A stretch of DNA of 64,000 nucleotides from an uncultured Selenomonadales bacterium (lineage in GTDB: Bacteria > Bacillota > Negativicutes > Selenomonadales > Selenomonadaceae): the NCBI GenBank assembly GCA_900321035.1, contig ONUH01000004.1, forward strand, positions 113,627 to 177,626, read 5' to 3'. A program made the translations under genes and the position numbers. The notes below the pieces were generated by a model. It was not told where the DNA came from, did not search any database, and saw only the letters and a list, made by a program, of their open reading frames with translations. This document shows positions 16,990 to 26,699 of the stretch, piece after piece. The number at the start of each line of letters is the position of its first letter. Position 1 is the first letter of the stretch.

Positions 16990-18609
16990 TTGATACAGAC
17001 TTATACGATAACCACGCCGGAATACGGCAAGGTCGTGGACTGGCTGGAGGAGATCCTGACCGGGATGAAGGTGACGCGGCGGGAGATTTTCGTGGCGGAG
17101 CTTCTTCTGGAAGAAAACTTCTATCGTCTGGCCGAGGCGTCGGGGGACGCGTCCTCTTTTTCCGCCCGGCTCGACGTCCGGAAGCGTTTCGGCGACGTCG
17201 ACCTCCGGCTCTCGGCGCATGGAGAACCGTTCAATCCCCTTGAAGAAATGAACGAGGCGACGGAGGACACGGCGGAGCTTTACAGCCTTGCCATCCTGAA
17301 AGCCCATCGGGACAAGATCAGCCATTCGTGGAAAAAGGGCGAGAACGTCATTTCCATGCGTATCCACCGTTCCGACAGCAAGACGGCCGTCCATACGCTG
17401 ATCGCCCTCGTTCTGGGCGTCGTCCTGGGGGTCGCCATGAAAGCGGGGCTCGACGCCGGAACGATCCGCTGGGTGGGCGACAATCTATTCCTGCCCGTCG
17501 AGACGATCTTCATGAACGCGCTCCTGATGGTGGCTGCGCCGTTGATTTTTTTCTCGGTGACGGCGGGTATCACCGGGATGTCTGACACGGCGGACATCGG
17601 GCGCATGGGGGGGAAGCTCCTCATGATCTCCCTGGCGAAGCTGGCAATCATGCTGGGACTCGCCGTTTTTCTCGGAATCCGGATGGGCGCCATGCCGGAG
17701 CTGTTGGCTATGGATACGGTGAACGCTTCTTCCGGGGGCGCAACCGTTTCCGTCCGGGACGTGATCATGAGCATCGTGCCGAAGAATATCATCGCGCCCT
17801 TTGAAGGAAACAACCTTTTGCAGGTGCTGTTCCTCGCCCTGTTCTTCGGCATGCTTTTGGCGAAAGCGGCGGAACGGGCGGCCTGGGTGCGGGACTTCGT
17901 CAGCTTTTGCAACCGCTTCTTTACCGACGCCATGGGCACGATCCTGCCGCTGATGCCTGTCGTGGTGGCTGTCTCCATGGCAAAACTGATGATGAATACC
18001 GAGCTTACCGTGCTGCTCCTCTATGGGCGCATCATCGGGGGCGCCTTTGTGGAGCTCCTGCTGGTGCTCACCGTTTGCGCCGTGTTCGTGACGGTCGTCG
18101 GGCGGTTGTCGCCGGCGCCGTTCCTCAGGAAATTCCTGACCTTCAGCATCCTGCCCTTTTCCCTGCGCAGCTCCAACGGCTGTCTGCCGGACACGTTGAA
18201 CTTCTGCTCGAAAAAGCTCGGCATGGAGAAAAAAGTCGCGATGTTTTCCGTTCCTGTAGGCATCCAGTTCAATATGATGGGCAGCGGGAGCTACGTCGTC
18301 ATGCTGGCAATCCTCCTTCGTCTGACGGTCGGCCTGACCGTGGACGCGGAATTCCTGCTCTCATTCTTCTTCGCCGTGCTGCTTTTGGCATTCACCTTCC
18401 CCAGCGTACCGGGCGCGACAATCCTCGTCATGGCCTCCGTCTTCGGCATGGCTGGGGTTCCCGCGTCGGCGGTCACGCTCTTCATCGGCATCGATCCGCT
18501 GATAGACGGGTTCCGGACCGTGGCCAACGTAGCCGGAAACACTGTATCTTCCTTATTGTTGGCAAGGACGGAGGGAAAAGTGGATGAGGAGATCTACAGA
18601 GCGGATTGA
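16990..18609 (+). CDS. Dicarboxylate/amino-acid:cation symporter-like protein with N-terminal soluble domain
   Basis: 539 aa, TTG start with TTGGAG nine bases upstream. Residues about 130-530 form the DAACS (GltP/DctA-type) transporter fold with multiple hydrophobic helices, the SSGGATVS hairpin loop and a C-terminal DPLIDGFRTVANVAGN that keeps the Asp and Asn of the family substrate/cation site. The usual NMDGT motif is replaced by NMMGS. Residues 1-125 are soluble and contain an LLLEENFYRL segment reminiscent of the N box of GHKL/anti-sigma ATPases. Transported solute unknown; sodium- or proton-coupled uptake of an acidic solute is inferred from the family. Confidence 0.85.
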   Translation: MIQTYTITTPEYGKVVDWLEEILTGMKVTRREIFVAELLLEENFYRLAEASGDASSFSARLDVRKRFGDVDLRLSAHGEPFNPLEEMNEATEDTAELYSLAILKAHRDKISHSWKKGENVISMRIHRSDSKTAVHTLIALVLGVVLGVAMKAGLDAGTIRWVGDNLFLPVETIFMNALLMVAAPLIFFSVTAGITGMSDTADIGRMGGKLLMISLAKLAIMLGLAVFLGIRMGAMPELLAMDTVNASSGGATVSVRDVIMSIVPKNIIAPFEGNNLLQVLFLALFFGMLLAKAAERAAWVRDFVSFCNRFFTDAMGTILPLMPVVVAVSMAKLMMNTELTVLLLYGRIIGGAFVELLLVLTVCAVFVTVVGRLSPAPFLRKFLTFSILPFSLRSSNGCLPDTLNFCSKKLGMEKKVAMFSVPVGIQFNMMGSGSYVVMLAILLRLTVGLTVDAEFLLSFFFAVLLLAFTFPSVPGATILVMASVFGMAGVPASAVTLFIGIDPLIDGFRTVANVAGNTVSSLLLARTEGKVDEEIYRAD

Positions 18610-18843
18610 AGAAAGCGATGTCCGTCGATGACGCCCTGCGCGTCGATCAATGGAATTGGGGTTGTCGCATGAAGGGAAAAACTTCATGGGCAGCTCCTTT
18701 TTTCAGCTTCAGCTATCGCAGATTCGCATGCCGTGATACCTTGTCCATCATTCCACTGGCCTTGAATCCGTGATAAAATAAAGAGGCCCCCGAATCTATT
18801 GCTTATGCGCCGTTAAGTGCAACGCATGAAAGAGGTTTACAGT
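18610..18843. other. Intergenic stretch with small hairpin
   Basis: No gene seen. A perfect seven-pair hairpin (CATGAAG/CTTCATG at 18668-18688) is followed by GGGCAGCTCC and TTTTTT and may end the transporter transcript. A TAAAAT element near 18775 may be a -10 box for the sirtuin gene. Confidence 0.35.
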
Positions 18844-19593
18844 ATGAGCAGCATCAAGAAACTTCGCGACATCCTCCAAGACAGCAAAAGCGCCGTCTTT
18901 TTCGGCGGTGCAGGAATGTCCACGGAATCCGGTATCCCGGATTTCCGCAGTGCGAATGGCATATACAGCCAGCGGCTCCACAAGGAATTTCGCCCCGAGG
19001 AAATGGCCTCTCACAGCTTCCTTGTAAACCATACGGAGGCGTTCTTCGAATTTTACCGCGAGCACCGGATATTTCGAGACATCCAGCCCAATGCGGGGCA
19101 CAAAGCATTGGTGGAGCTGGAGCGGCGGGGCATCTTGAAAGCCGTCGTTACACAGAATATCGACGGACTGCATCAACTGGCGGGCTCGAAAAACGTTTAC
19201 GAGCTTCACGGTTCTATTCTGCGCTGGCCCTGTGTCCAATGCGGCAAGATTTACTCTGTGGATTACGTCCTGCAAGAAGAAAACAAACCCATTCCGCACT
19301 GCAAAAACTGCGGCGGCATTGTCAGGCCGGGCGTCGTGCTTTACGAGGAATCGTTGGACGCCGACGTCGTGGAAAATGCCGTGCGGGCGATCAGCGAGGC
19401 GGACACCTTGATTGTCGGCGGCACGTCGCTGGTGGTGTATCCGGCGGCAGGGCTGATCGACTATTTCCGGGGCCGCCATCTTGTGCTCATCAACAAGACC
19501 GAGACGAAAGCGGACGCACGGGCGGAACTGGTCATCCGCGAGCCCATCGGAAAGACGCTGGAAGCGGCAGTTCGTACATTTGCAGAACCATAA
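18844..19593 (+). CDS. NAD-dependent protein deacylase (sirtuin, Sir2 family)
   Basis: 249 aa. Removes acyl groups from lysines using NAD, releasing nicotinamide and O-acyl-ADP-ribose. The NAD-binding GAGMSTESGIPDFR motif lies near residue 22, TQNIDGLHQLAGS near 102, the catalytic His in LHGSI, and a zinc ribbon with two Cys pairs (CVQCGK...CKNCGG). The catalytic His marks it as a deacylase-type enzyme, not a class M ADP-ribosyltransferase sirtuin. ATG 18844 has AGAGG eight bases upstream. A 29-codon ORF and a macrodomain gene follow on the same strand; macrodomains bind or cleave O-acetyl-ADP-ribose, so the products are probably linked. Confidence 0.93.
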   Translation: MSSIKKLRDILQDSKSAVFFGGAGMSTESGIPDFRSANGIYSQRLHKEFRPEEMASHSFLVNHTEAFFEFYREHRIFRDIQPNAGHKALVELERRGILKAVVTQNIDGLHQLAGSKNVYELHGSILRWPCVQCGKIYSVDYVLQEENKPIPHCKNCGGIVRPGVVLYEESLDADVVENAVRAISEADTLIVGGTSLVVYPAAGLIDYFRGRHLVLINKTETKADARAELVIREPIGKTLEAAVRTFAEP

Positions 19594-19618
19594 CGCAATT
19601 TACAGAAAGGCGGCTTTT

Positions 19619-19708
19619 ATGCGGCTTGACGTCATCATGCCCTGGATGCAATTCGCAAAATACATTATTGACGAGGAAGATACCGACGAGGACGGAAACG
19701 ATTCATAA
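19619..19708 (+). CDS. 29-aa acidic micro-ORF between sirtuin and macrodomain genes
   Basis: ATG 19619 with GAAAGG upstream, TAA at 19706-19708. The peptide has a hydrophobic/aromatic front half (MPWMQFAKYII) and a strongly acidic tail (DEEDTDEDGND). It lies 25 bases after the sirtuin stop and 18 bases before the macrodomain ATG, so all three are probably co-transcribed. No family recognised. A leader peptide, a regulatory partner or a chance ORF are all possible. Confidence 0.45.
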   Translation: MRLDVIMPWMQFAKYIIDEEDTDEDGNDS

Positions 19709-19726
19709 TAACGGAAGGAGTATAGA

Positions 19727-20302
19727 ATGAGCTCGATAGAAATCAAGAAAGCCAGCATCATAGCGCTGAACACGGACGCCATTGTCAATGCAGCCAACGA
19801 ATCTCTGCGTGCCGGCGGAGGGGTGTGCGGCGCAATATTCAACGCGGCAGGATATGAACCGCTGCAAGCGGTTTGCGAGAGTATCGGTCACTGCGCCACA
19901 GGTTCCGCGGTGCTCACGCCCGGCTTTCATCTGAAAGCCAAGTATATCATTCACGCTGTCGGTCCTGTGTGGAAAGGCGGCAAGTATGACGAGCCGAAAC
20001 TACTGTATAGCGCGTATGAGCATGCCTTAGATTTAGCTGCCAAAGTCGGCTGCAAATCCATCGGCTTTCCGCTTATCTCCACCGGGATTTATGGGTATCC
20101 AATCGAACCGGCGTGGAAAAAGGCGATTCAGGCGTGTCAAGATTTTCTCGCAAAGGGAAAACAAATAAACATAGTCTTTGCCGTCATCGACGATCAGATT
20201 CAGGAAATGGGGGTTATGATGTTAAGAACGCTCGCGCCCAAACCCCACATTGCCGTGAAGAGTGACTGGAAAACATGTGAGATGCCCGAACAGCATAACT
20301 GA
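19727..20302 (+). CDS. Macrodomain protein (O-acetyl-ADP-ribose deacetylase-like)
   Basis: 191 aa with a full macrodomain: DAIVNAANESLRAGGGVCGAI (ADP-ribose-binding loop) near residue 17, HAVGPVW near 79, and FPLISTGIYGYP (diphosphate loop) near 107. YmdB/MacroD-type members hydrolyse O-acetyl-ADP-ribose or mono-ADP-ribosylated residues. ATG 19727 follows GGAAGGAG. Pairing with the sirtuin gene fits removal of its O-acyl-ADP-ribose by-product. Complete length, no unusual residues noticed. Confidence 0.93.
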   Translation: MSSIEIKKASIIALNTDAIVNAANESLRAGGGVCGAIFNAAGYEPLQAVCESIGHCATGSAVLTPGFHLKAKYIIHAVGPVWKGGKYDEPKLLYSAYEHALDLAAKVGCKSIGFPLISTGIYGYPIEPAWKKAIQACQDFLAKGKQINIVFAVIDDQIQEMGVMMLRTLAPKPHIAVKSDWKTCEMPEQHN

Positions 20303-20306
20303 TTTA

Positions 20307-20600
20307 TCAAAAAACGGCATCAATCTTCTCTCGCAGGGTCTCTGCCAGACCAAGGATTTCTATCTTTTGTGGCGAATACATATAGACAATAAAACCGTTG
20401 CCAGAGTTGAGTCGAAACGTGAAGAAAATCCCATTGGCGCAGGAATTGAAAACCAACCGAAAGGTGAAAGTCGTGCATCCATAGAATTGGTAAGGGCTTT
20501 TTGCGGCATTCTTATTCCGTTCGTTTATAAGGCAAACGGCAACAAGATAGTCTTCAAGAATCTCTTCAAAAAGATACCGACTATGAAGAATAGAAACCTG
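20307..20600 (-). pseudogene. Possible C-terminal remnant of a WYL-domain regulator
   Basis: On the minus strand this otherwise gene-less stretch is open and its last residues (SPQKIEILGLAETLREKIDAVF, stop at 20307-20309) resemble the C-terminal end of WYL-domain transcription regulators, which often end with a hydrophobic strand followed by LREKI/LREEI. Upstream of about 20,480 the resemblance fades and there is no credible start or ribosome site. WYL regulators frequently neighbour CRISPR-Cas loci, and cas3 starts just downstream on the opposite strand. This is a weak call made by eye. Confidence 0.3.
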
Positions 20601-20612
20601 GAGGGTTGAACC

Positions 20613-23084
20613 GTGGAATATCTTTCTCACATACGAAGGGATGAACAACGCAGACAGGACGTAGGACAGACAACGCGAGACCATCTGTTGGGCGTGATGG
20701 AATATGCAGGCCGCTTTGCTGCGGGAATGCATTTGGAGCATATGGCGCGGTTAGTCGGAGCTCTGCACGACATGGGGAAAATGTGTCGCGTGTTTGTAGA
20801 TTATTTATGGGATAGCTATCAGCATCCGGAAAACCGTTTCCAGCATGAACGTATTGATCATTCGGCAGTCGGCGCCCAATATCTTTGGGAACAATACGGT
20901 CGGCATGGCACTGATGCTGAACAGTTGACCTGTGAATGGGCCGCAATGGTCATCATGAGCCATCATGCAGGATTATATGATTATTTGGACGGCAGCGGAG
21001 AATCGCCGTTTTCGGGGCGGCTGGATAAATCCCTTGTCCATTATGAAGAATCGACTAACAACTTTTTTGCTGAGGTTCTGGACCGAAAGCAATTAGATGA
21101 GCTTTTTCATGCGGCAGTGCGGGAAGTGGAAACGCTATGCCGTCGGATAGACAAAGTGACAGGGAACAATGATAAAGCGTTCCACTTTTATCGTGGGATG
21201 GCGATAAAGTTTTTGTTCAGTATCTTGGTGGATTCTGACCGCTTGCAAACGGCGAATTTCATGTATAACACGGACTTGGAAAAGCAATGGGCCGTTGATA
21301 ATTTGTGGGATGACTTTTCCGAAAAGCTGGAATGCAAGCTGCAGAGTTTTTCACAGCCTGCGAACTTACAGCAGAAGAAAATCATGGATGCGCGTCGAGG
21401 TATCAGCGAATCCTGCTTATCCAGTGCGAAACGGCAGCCGGGTATTTTTACATTAAGTGTACCGACTGGAAGCGGAAAAACCTTGGCAAGCATGCGCTTC
21501 GCATTGGCGCATGCGAAGAAATACAATAAGAGGCGAATCTTGGTAGTAATACCGTATACGTCGATCATCGATCAGAACGCGGACGAAATCAGGAAGGTGT
21601 TTCAACGAAAGTCATCGGACGATGTAATACTGGAACATCATTCCAATGTCCTCCCGGATTCCGACTGGAAAGAACAAGCGACCGGGACAGGCAGGGCAAT
21701 ATGGGATGAGGAGGGAGATTATTCGGAGAAAGCTGAACACCGCAGAGCTATGACGGAACGATGGGATGTTCCGATAATCTTCACAACTCAAGTGCAGTTT
21801 TTGAATACGTTGTTTGATGGAAGGGCCAAGTCCTTGCGCCGGTTACACTCGCTGGAGGACAGTGTAATCATTTTTGACGAGATACAGACATTGCCGGTGA
21901 GATGCACCTATCTGTTTAATGAGGCGATGAACTTCCTGAAAGATTTTGCCGGTGTAACAGCGGTCCTCTGTACGGCCACGCAGCCGGAGCTGAGTGATTT
22001 ACAGGTTCCCTTGCGAAAAGCAGCAGACGCAGAAATGGTTGCCGATCTGAACGAGGTCTTCGACGCTTTTCAGCGGGTACGCATAAATAATATTTGTGTT
22101 CCGGGCGGGCAAACGTCTGACGCGATGGCGGAAGTAATCTGGCGGGACGCAGTCAAACACGGGAACGTTCTATGTATCGTCAATACAACGGCTTCGGCCA
22201 GACGGATTTATCGCAGCTTGTTAGTCTACAGGAAGCAGCAGGACGAAGACATGACACTTATTCATTTAAGCACTAAGCTTTGTCCGGCGCATCGTAAAAA
22301 GCTGTTGAAGCAAATCCGCGACAATCTGGACGGCTCGGTAAAAATGATCTGCATCAGCACACAGTTGATCGAGGCCGGCGTCGATGTGTCCTTTGCCGTG
22401 GTTTATCGTGCGTTGGCAGGCTTCTCTTCCATCGCACAGGCTGCGGGCCGTTGCAACCGGCATGGAGAGATGCCTTGCGGAATTGTAAAGATATTTAACC
22501 TTGAACATGAGAAACTGGACAAGCTGGAAGATATCCGTCGAGGCATGGACGTGGCTGTCCGTATGCTGGGAAATTACCCTGCGGATAAGATTCTAACGCC
22601 TCCAGTGATGCAGACGTATTTTCAACGATATTATCAGGAATGCCGGCAGAGCATGTTGGCATATCCCACAAAAACGCGAGGGACGTTGTATGATTGGCTG
22701 TCGGACAATGAGATGGGGTACAATGCGCAGGAAGAAAAAGGAATCGAATGCAATCTGATTGATTATCAGGCATTTCGAAGCGCCGGCAGGGAATTTTACG
22801 TCATCGATCAATGTACGGTCAGCGTTGTGGTTCCTTATGGGAAAGGGAAAGCCCTTATCGACAGTTTGGAAGATAAAACAGAAACGGGGGCAGCCGTCTT
22901 CCAAAAGCAGAAGGAATTGCAGCAGTATATGGTGAATCTATTCTCGTATGAGGTTCGGGCGTTATGCGAGAAAAAAATGATTCGCGAAACACCGATAGGG
23001 ATTCCGGTTCTTTTGCAGGACGCCTATGACGAAGCGCTTGGCGTGGTTTTAGATAAAGAATTTGACGAGCTGTTGTGCATTTAG
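20613..23084 (+). CDS. cas3: CRISPR-associated nuclease/helicase Cas3 (type I-C)
   Basis: 823 aa. Recruited by Cascade to nick, unwind and degrade target DNA. N-terminal HD nuclease: [10 protein letters not shown] (residues 45-55), [17 protein letters not shown]. Helicase: Walker [15 protein letters not shown]-like box FDEIQTLP, motif [16 protein letters not shown] 20613 is set by GGAGGG at 20600-20605. First gene of cas3-cas5-cas8c-cas7. Base composition drops compared with the flagellar region, in line with an acquired defence locus. Confidence 0.96.
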   Translation: MEYLSHIRRDEQRRQDVGQTTRDHLLGVMEYAGRFAAGMHLEHMARLVGALHDMGKMCRVFVDYLWDSYQHPENRFQHERIDHSAVGAQYLWEQYGRHGTDAEQLTCEWAAMVIMSHHAGLYDYLDGSGESPFSGRLDKSLVHYEESTNNFFAEVLDRKQLDELFHAAVREVETLCRRIDKVTGNNDKAFHFYRGMAIKFLFSILVDSDRLQTANFMYNTDLEKQWAVDNLWDDFSEKLECKLQSFSQPANLQQKKIMDARRGISESCLSSAKRQPGIFTLSVPTGSGKTLASMRFALAHAKKYNKRRILVVIPYTSIIDQNADEIRKVFQRKSSDDVILEHHSNVLPDSDWKEQATGTGRAIWDEEGDYSEKAEHRRAMTERWDVPIIFTTQVQFLNTLFDGRAKSLRRLHSLEDSVIIFDEIQTLPVRCTYLFNEAMNFLKDFAGVTAVLCTATQPELSDLQVPLRKAADAEMVADLNEVFDAFQRVRINNICVPGGQTSDAMAEVIWRDAVKHGNVLCIVNTTASARRIYRSLLVYRKQQDEDMTLIHLSTKLCPAHRKKLLKQIRDNLDGSVKMICISTQLIEAGVDVSFAVVYRALAGFSSIAQAAGRCNRHGEMPCGIVKIFNLEHEKLDKLEDIRRGMDVAVRMLGNYPADKILTPPVMQTYFQRYYQECRQSMLAYPTKTRGTLYDWLSDNEMGYNAQEEKGIECNLIDYQAFRSAGREFYVIDQCTVSVVVPYGKGKALIDSLEDKTETGAAVFQKQKELQQYMVNLFSYEVRALCEKKMIRETPIGIPVLLQDAYDEALGVVLDKEFDELLCI

Positions 23085-23098
23085 TGAGGAGGTGCGGC

Positions 23099-23818
23099 AT
23101 GCGGAACGAAATACAATTCAAGGTATATGGAAGGATGGCGTTATTCACTGACCCCATTACAAAGCTGGGGGGTGAGAAATCTTCTTATTCCATACCGACG
23201 TATCAAGCGTTGAAAGGGATTACGGAAAGCATATATTGGAAGCCGACAATCGTATGGATTATAGACGAAATGCGTGTTATGAATGAGATCCGAACGCAGT
23301 CGCGGGGAATGCGTACGATTAAGTATCAGAGCAAAGGTACCGATCTCGCAATCTATAAATATCTCAGCAACGTCTGTTATGAGGTGAAAGCGCATTTCGA
23401 ATTCAATCAGCACCGGCCGGATTTGGCCGACGACCGGAACGAAAACAAGCATCACAACATCGCTAAGCGCATGGTAGAGCGTGGCGGCCGCAGAGATATA
23501 TTCTTGGGGACGCGGGAATGTCAGGGATATGTAGAGCCGGTGGAATACGGCGCGGCTGAGAGTTTCTACCAAGGAAAAGGACAGTTCCCGCTGGGAACGA
23601 TGGTGCATGGCTTTAGCTATGCGGACGAAAACGGAGATGGCGTGCTTCGGCTCAGACTATGGCAGCCGGTTATGGAAGACGGCGTAGTCCGATTCCCGCG
23701 GCCAGAGGAATGTACGATGGTCCGTGATATCCGTCGGACAACCGCGCGACAGTTCAATCCGCAGGATATCAAGTCGGCAGATGAGGAATATCAGGAGCTG
23801 GGAGGTGATGCTTTATGA
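23099..23818 (+). CDS. cas5c: Type I-C Cascade protein Cas5c (crRNA-processing Cas5d)
   Basis: 239 aa RAMP protein. In type I-C this protein replaces Cas6 and cuts the repeat transcript below its stem, then caps the 5' handle of the crRNA. Typical features are the early [24 protein letters not shown] region and a GSHD-like Gly-rich middle. ATG 23099 follows GAGGAGG; the in-frame GTG at 23075 lies within the cas3 end. It overlaps cas8c by four bases (ATGA). Confidence 0.95.
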   Translation: MRNEIQFKVYGRMALFTDPITKLGGEKSSYSIPTYQALKGITESIYWKPTIVWIIDEMRVMNEIRTQSRGMRTIKYQSKGTDLAIYKYLSNVCYEVKAHFEFNQHRPDLADDRNENKHHNIAKRMVERGGRRDIFLGTRECQGYVEPVEYGAAESFYQGKGQFPLGTMVHGFSYADENGDGVLRLRLWQPVMEDGVVRFPRPEECTMVRDIRRTTARQFNPQDIKSADEEYQELGGDAL

Positions 23819-25791
23819 GCTGGATGGAGCAGCTCGTGCAGACCTATGATGAGAATGAACGTTTTGTCGGAAAGTATGACGTTCAAAATACAAAATCCGT
23901 TCTGGCTCCTATCGGTCATATGACTATAAACGCCCAGATTGAGATCACGTTAGACGACAAGGGGAATCTGATTAGCGCGGCAGCCGTTCCAAAAGAAAAC
24001 GCGGAAACGCTGATTCCATGTACGTTGGATTCGGCGTCGCGCACGTCGAAACCGACGCCCCATCCTCTGCACGACAACTTGCAGTATGTTGCACGGGATT
24101 ATACAAAGTATGCCCCGCAGGAAAAAAAGAAGGGAAATGACAAGGAGCCGTATGAGCTTTACAAAGACCTGTTGGGGCGGTGGGCGTCGTCGAAATCTGC
24201 ACATCCGAAAATCAAAGCCGTATATAACTATATCAGCGAACACGACGTTATCCATGATTTAATCGCTGAGAAAGTCCTGCTGGAGGACGAAAATGGCGAA
24301 ATCATGAAGAAATGGGCGCAGAAGGATGTCCCAAAGCCCACGCTTTTCACTGTTTCAACAGGAGATATCCTGAAATCGGTAATCCGGTTCCGTGTAGATA
24401 TGAAGGACGGCACCCCCGTGAATCTATGGGAAGACCGAGCCGTACAGGAAAGCTATATTGATTTCTTCCGTTCTTCCCTGTCGCAGGAAAAACAGTTATG
24501 CTACGCAACGGGCCGCACGGAGATTGTTACGGATAAACATCCAAAGTATATACGCTTTCCCGGTGACGGTGCAAAGCTGATATCAAGCAACGACAGCAAT
24601 GGATACACGTATCGAGGAAGATTTACGACAGGGACGGAATGCGCAACCATCAGCATGGAAGCATCTCAAAAGGCAATGAATGCGCTGCGCTGGCTAATCC
24701 GTAATCAAGGATACAGAAACGCAAAAAAAGTGTTCTTGGCCTGGGGAAGAAGCGGCATTAACCCACCCAGCCCGTTGGCGGACACGGACCGAGTGATACG
24801 CCGTGCGCGCACTCGTGAAAAATCCGCTATCCCGCAGACGATGCAGGCATGGTCGTCGGAACTCCACAAAGCGTTGGACGGCTATCGGCATGAGTTCAAA
24901 AAAGCGGCAGCCGCCCAAGTAAATCTAATGGTATTGGATGCGGCAACATCGGGACGGATGTCAATCTGCTATTACAGCGAGATGGCGGCGAATGATTTTA
25001 TCGACAGGATAGAGGTATGGCATAAGGCCGGAGCATGGCGGCAGCATACCTATGACGAAGATAATAACAGGTGGTGGGTATATTATGGCGTCCCTCATCC
25101 GAAGCGAATAATCAATGCATGTTACGGAGATAAGGCAGGAGACAGCCAAATCAATATGGCGCTGGAGCGAATCTTCCAATGTATCGTGAATGGGCGTGCG
25201 GTGCCCAGAGATATGTCGAAGGTCGCTGTTGACCGGGTCGTTAAGCGTTCGGTCATGGCCGTAGGCAGTTCATACAGGAAATGGCATTACAATCTGTTGG
25301 AACCGACATGTTCCCTGATATGCAATCAACTCTATTATGCAAAATCCGGAAACGAGGAGGGGTATACGGTGGCGTTGAATTTGCAGAATCACAATCGGTC
25401 TTATCTTTACGGACGGATGTTGGCGGTCGCAGATAAGACGGAGAGGGCGACTTTCAGCAAGGAAGAGAGAGAAAAGCGTCTGACGAACGCCATGAAATTC
25501 ATGGAACGCTTTTCTCAAAGACCATGCAGTACATGGAGGATGCTTCATATGAAGCTCCTGCCCTATCTGCATAAAATGGGGAAATATCAGCGTTATAGAA
25601 AACTCTTGGATGAAATCGGGAGCCAGTTCCGTGAAGAGGACTTTACTTCCGATCAGCCTTTGGACGGTGAATTCTTGTTGGGGTTCTATTGCCAGAACTA
25701 TGACATCGAACAAAGGATCATCGCTGCGGTTGAGAAGAAAAAACAGAATCAAGAGCAAGCCGGAATAGAGGAATTTGAAGGAGGTAACTAA
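23815..25791 (+). CDS. cas8c: Type I-C Cascade large subunit Cas8c (Csd1)
   Basis: 658 aa, usual length for Csd1. Recognises the PAM and starts target unwinding. ATG 23815 overlaps the cas5c stop and has GGAGGTGATG upstream. The sequence contains the family FVSTGD-type FTVSTGDI segment and an R-rich middle ([13 protein letters not shown]). The last 140 codons can be translated separately as Cas11c (listed apart). Confidence 0.95.
   Translation: MSWMEQLVQTYDENERFVGKYDVQNTKSVLAPIGHMTINAQIEITLDDKGNLISAAAVPKENAETLIPCTLDSASRTSKPTPHPLHDNLQYVARDYTKYAPQEKKKGNDKEPYELYKDLLGRWASSKSAHPKIKAVYNYISEHDVIHDLIAEKVLLEDENGEIMKKWAQKDVPKPTLFTVSTGDILKSVIRFRVDMKDGTPVNLWEDRAVQESYIDFFRSSLSQEKQLCYATGRTEIVTDKHPKYIRFPGDGAKLISSNDSNGYTYRGRFTTGTECATISMEASQKAMNALRWLIRNQGYRNAKKVFLAWGRSGINPPSPLADTDRVIRRARTREKSAIPQTMQAWSSELHKALDGYRHEFKKAAAAQVNLMVLDAATSGRMSICYYSEMAANDFIDRIEVWHKAGAWRQHTYDEDNNRWWVYYGVPHPKRIINACYGDKAGDSQINMALERIFQCIVNGRAVPRDMSKVAVDRVVKRSVMAVGSSYRKWHYNLLEPTCSLICNQLYYAKSGNEEGYTVALNLQNHNRSYLYGRMLAVADKTERATFSKEEREKRLTNAMKFMERFSQRPCSTWRMLHMKLLPYLHKMGKYQRYRKLLDEIGSQFREEDFTSDQPLDGEFLLGFYCQNYDIEQRIIAAVEKKKQNQEQAGIEEFEGGN
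25369..25791 (+). CDS. cas11c: Internal translation product Cas11c (small subunit) within cas8c
   Basis: In type I-C systems the Cascade small subunit is known to be made from an internal start in cas8c. Here an in-frame GTG at 25369 (codon 519) is preceded by a perfect AGGAGG at 25355-25360 with eight bases between, the best ribosome site inside the gene. The product would be 140 aa, largely helical and basic, ending with the Cas8c C-terminus. The length and position fit Cas11c. The site is seen in the sequence; that it is used is inferred from the family. Confidence 0.75.
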   Translation: MALNLQNHNRSYLYGRMLAVADKTERATFSKEEREKRLTNAMKFMERFSQRPCSTWRMLHMKLLPYLHKMGKYQRYRKLLDEIGSQFREEDFTSDQPLDGEFLLGFYCQNYDIEQRIIAAVEKKKQNQEQAGIEEFEGGN

Positions 25792-25793
25792 CC

Positions 25794-26699
25794 ATGACAG
25801 CGTTGCAGAAAAAGATTGATTTTGTCGGCTTTATCACTGTGGAGCGTGCCAACCCTAACGGAGACCCGCTGAGCGGTAACCAGCCCCGAACCGATTACGA
25901 CAACTATGGGGAAATTTCCGACGTCTGTCTGAAACGGAAAATCCGTAACCGCTTGCAGGATATGGGAGAAACGATATTCGTACAGTCGAGCGACCGTGCG
26001 GACGATGGATGCGACAGCTTGAAAACCCGCTGTGAAAAGGTTTTAGGGAAAGACCCGCAGAAAAAGATGGGGCGAAAAGATTTTGAGCAGGCCGCCTGCA
26101 AAGCATGGCTGGACGTTCGCGCCTTCGGGCAACTGTTTGCTTTCAAGGCGGGAAAAGGGAGCGACGACGAGGGCAATACGGACGGCGTTTCCATCGGAGT
26201 CAGGGGGCCGGTTTCCATCCATACGGCTGTCAGCGTCGATCCGATCAATGCGTCCAGCATGCAGATTACCAAAAGTGTGAACGGAGAGCCCACCAAAGAC
26301 GGAAAGAAAAGCAGCGATACGATGGGAATGAAGCATCGCGTCGATTTTGGCGTATATAAGATGCAGGGGAGTATCAACGTGCAGTTAGCCGAAAAGACCG
26401 GACTCAGCGAGGAAGACGCGGAGCATATCAAAAACGCCTTGGTTACTTTGTTTGAAAACGACGTTTCGTCTGCACGACCGGAAGGGAGCGTGGAAATGAC
26501 GGAGTTTTATTGGATTGTGCATCCGAACAAGTCGGGAAAGGTTTCGTCGGCAAAAATCCATCGCAGCGTAAAGGCAAAAAAGAAAGACGGGGTATCTCGT
26601 GCGCGGGAATTGGCGGACTATGAGTTCGATGACAGCGAACTGAATAGCGTTGATGGCTTGAAGATTGAGCATTATCGCGAGGGCGAATTGGTTTCGTGA
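25794..26699 (+). CDS. cas7c: Type I-C Cascade backbone protein Cas7c (Csd2)
   Basis: 301 aa RAMP protein that forms the crRNA-binding filament. Typical start KIDFVGFITVERANPNGDPLSGNQPRTD, with the conserved RANPNGDP loop, and a central GVRGPVSIHTAVSVDPI. ATG 25794 follows GGAGGTAAC. It is the last cas gene: the CRISPR leader begins right after its stop, where cas4-cas1-cas2 would normally be. Confidence 0.96.
   Translation: MTALQKKIDFVGFITVERANPNGDPLSGNQPRTDYDNYGEISDVCLKRKIRNRLQDMGETIFVQSSDRADDGCDSLKTRCEKVLGKDPQKKMGRKDFEQAACKAWLDVRAFGQLFAFKAGKGSDDEGNTDGVSIGVRGPVSIHTAVSVDPINASSMQITKSVNGEPTKDGKKSSDTMGMKHRVDFGVYKMQGSINVQLAEKTGLSEEDAEHIKNALVTLFENDVSSARPEGSVEMTEFYWIVHPNKSGKVSSAKIHRSVKAKKKDGVSRARELADYEFDDSELNSVDGLKIEHYREGELVS

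Noticed and set aside
18844..19593. Class M (SirTM) ADP-ribosyltransferase sirtuin
   Set aside because: The deacylase catalytic His (LHGSI) is present, and the lipoate ligase and GcvH-like genes typical of SirTM operons are missing.
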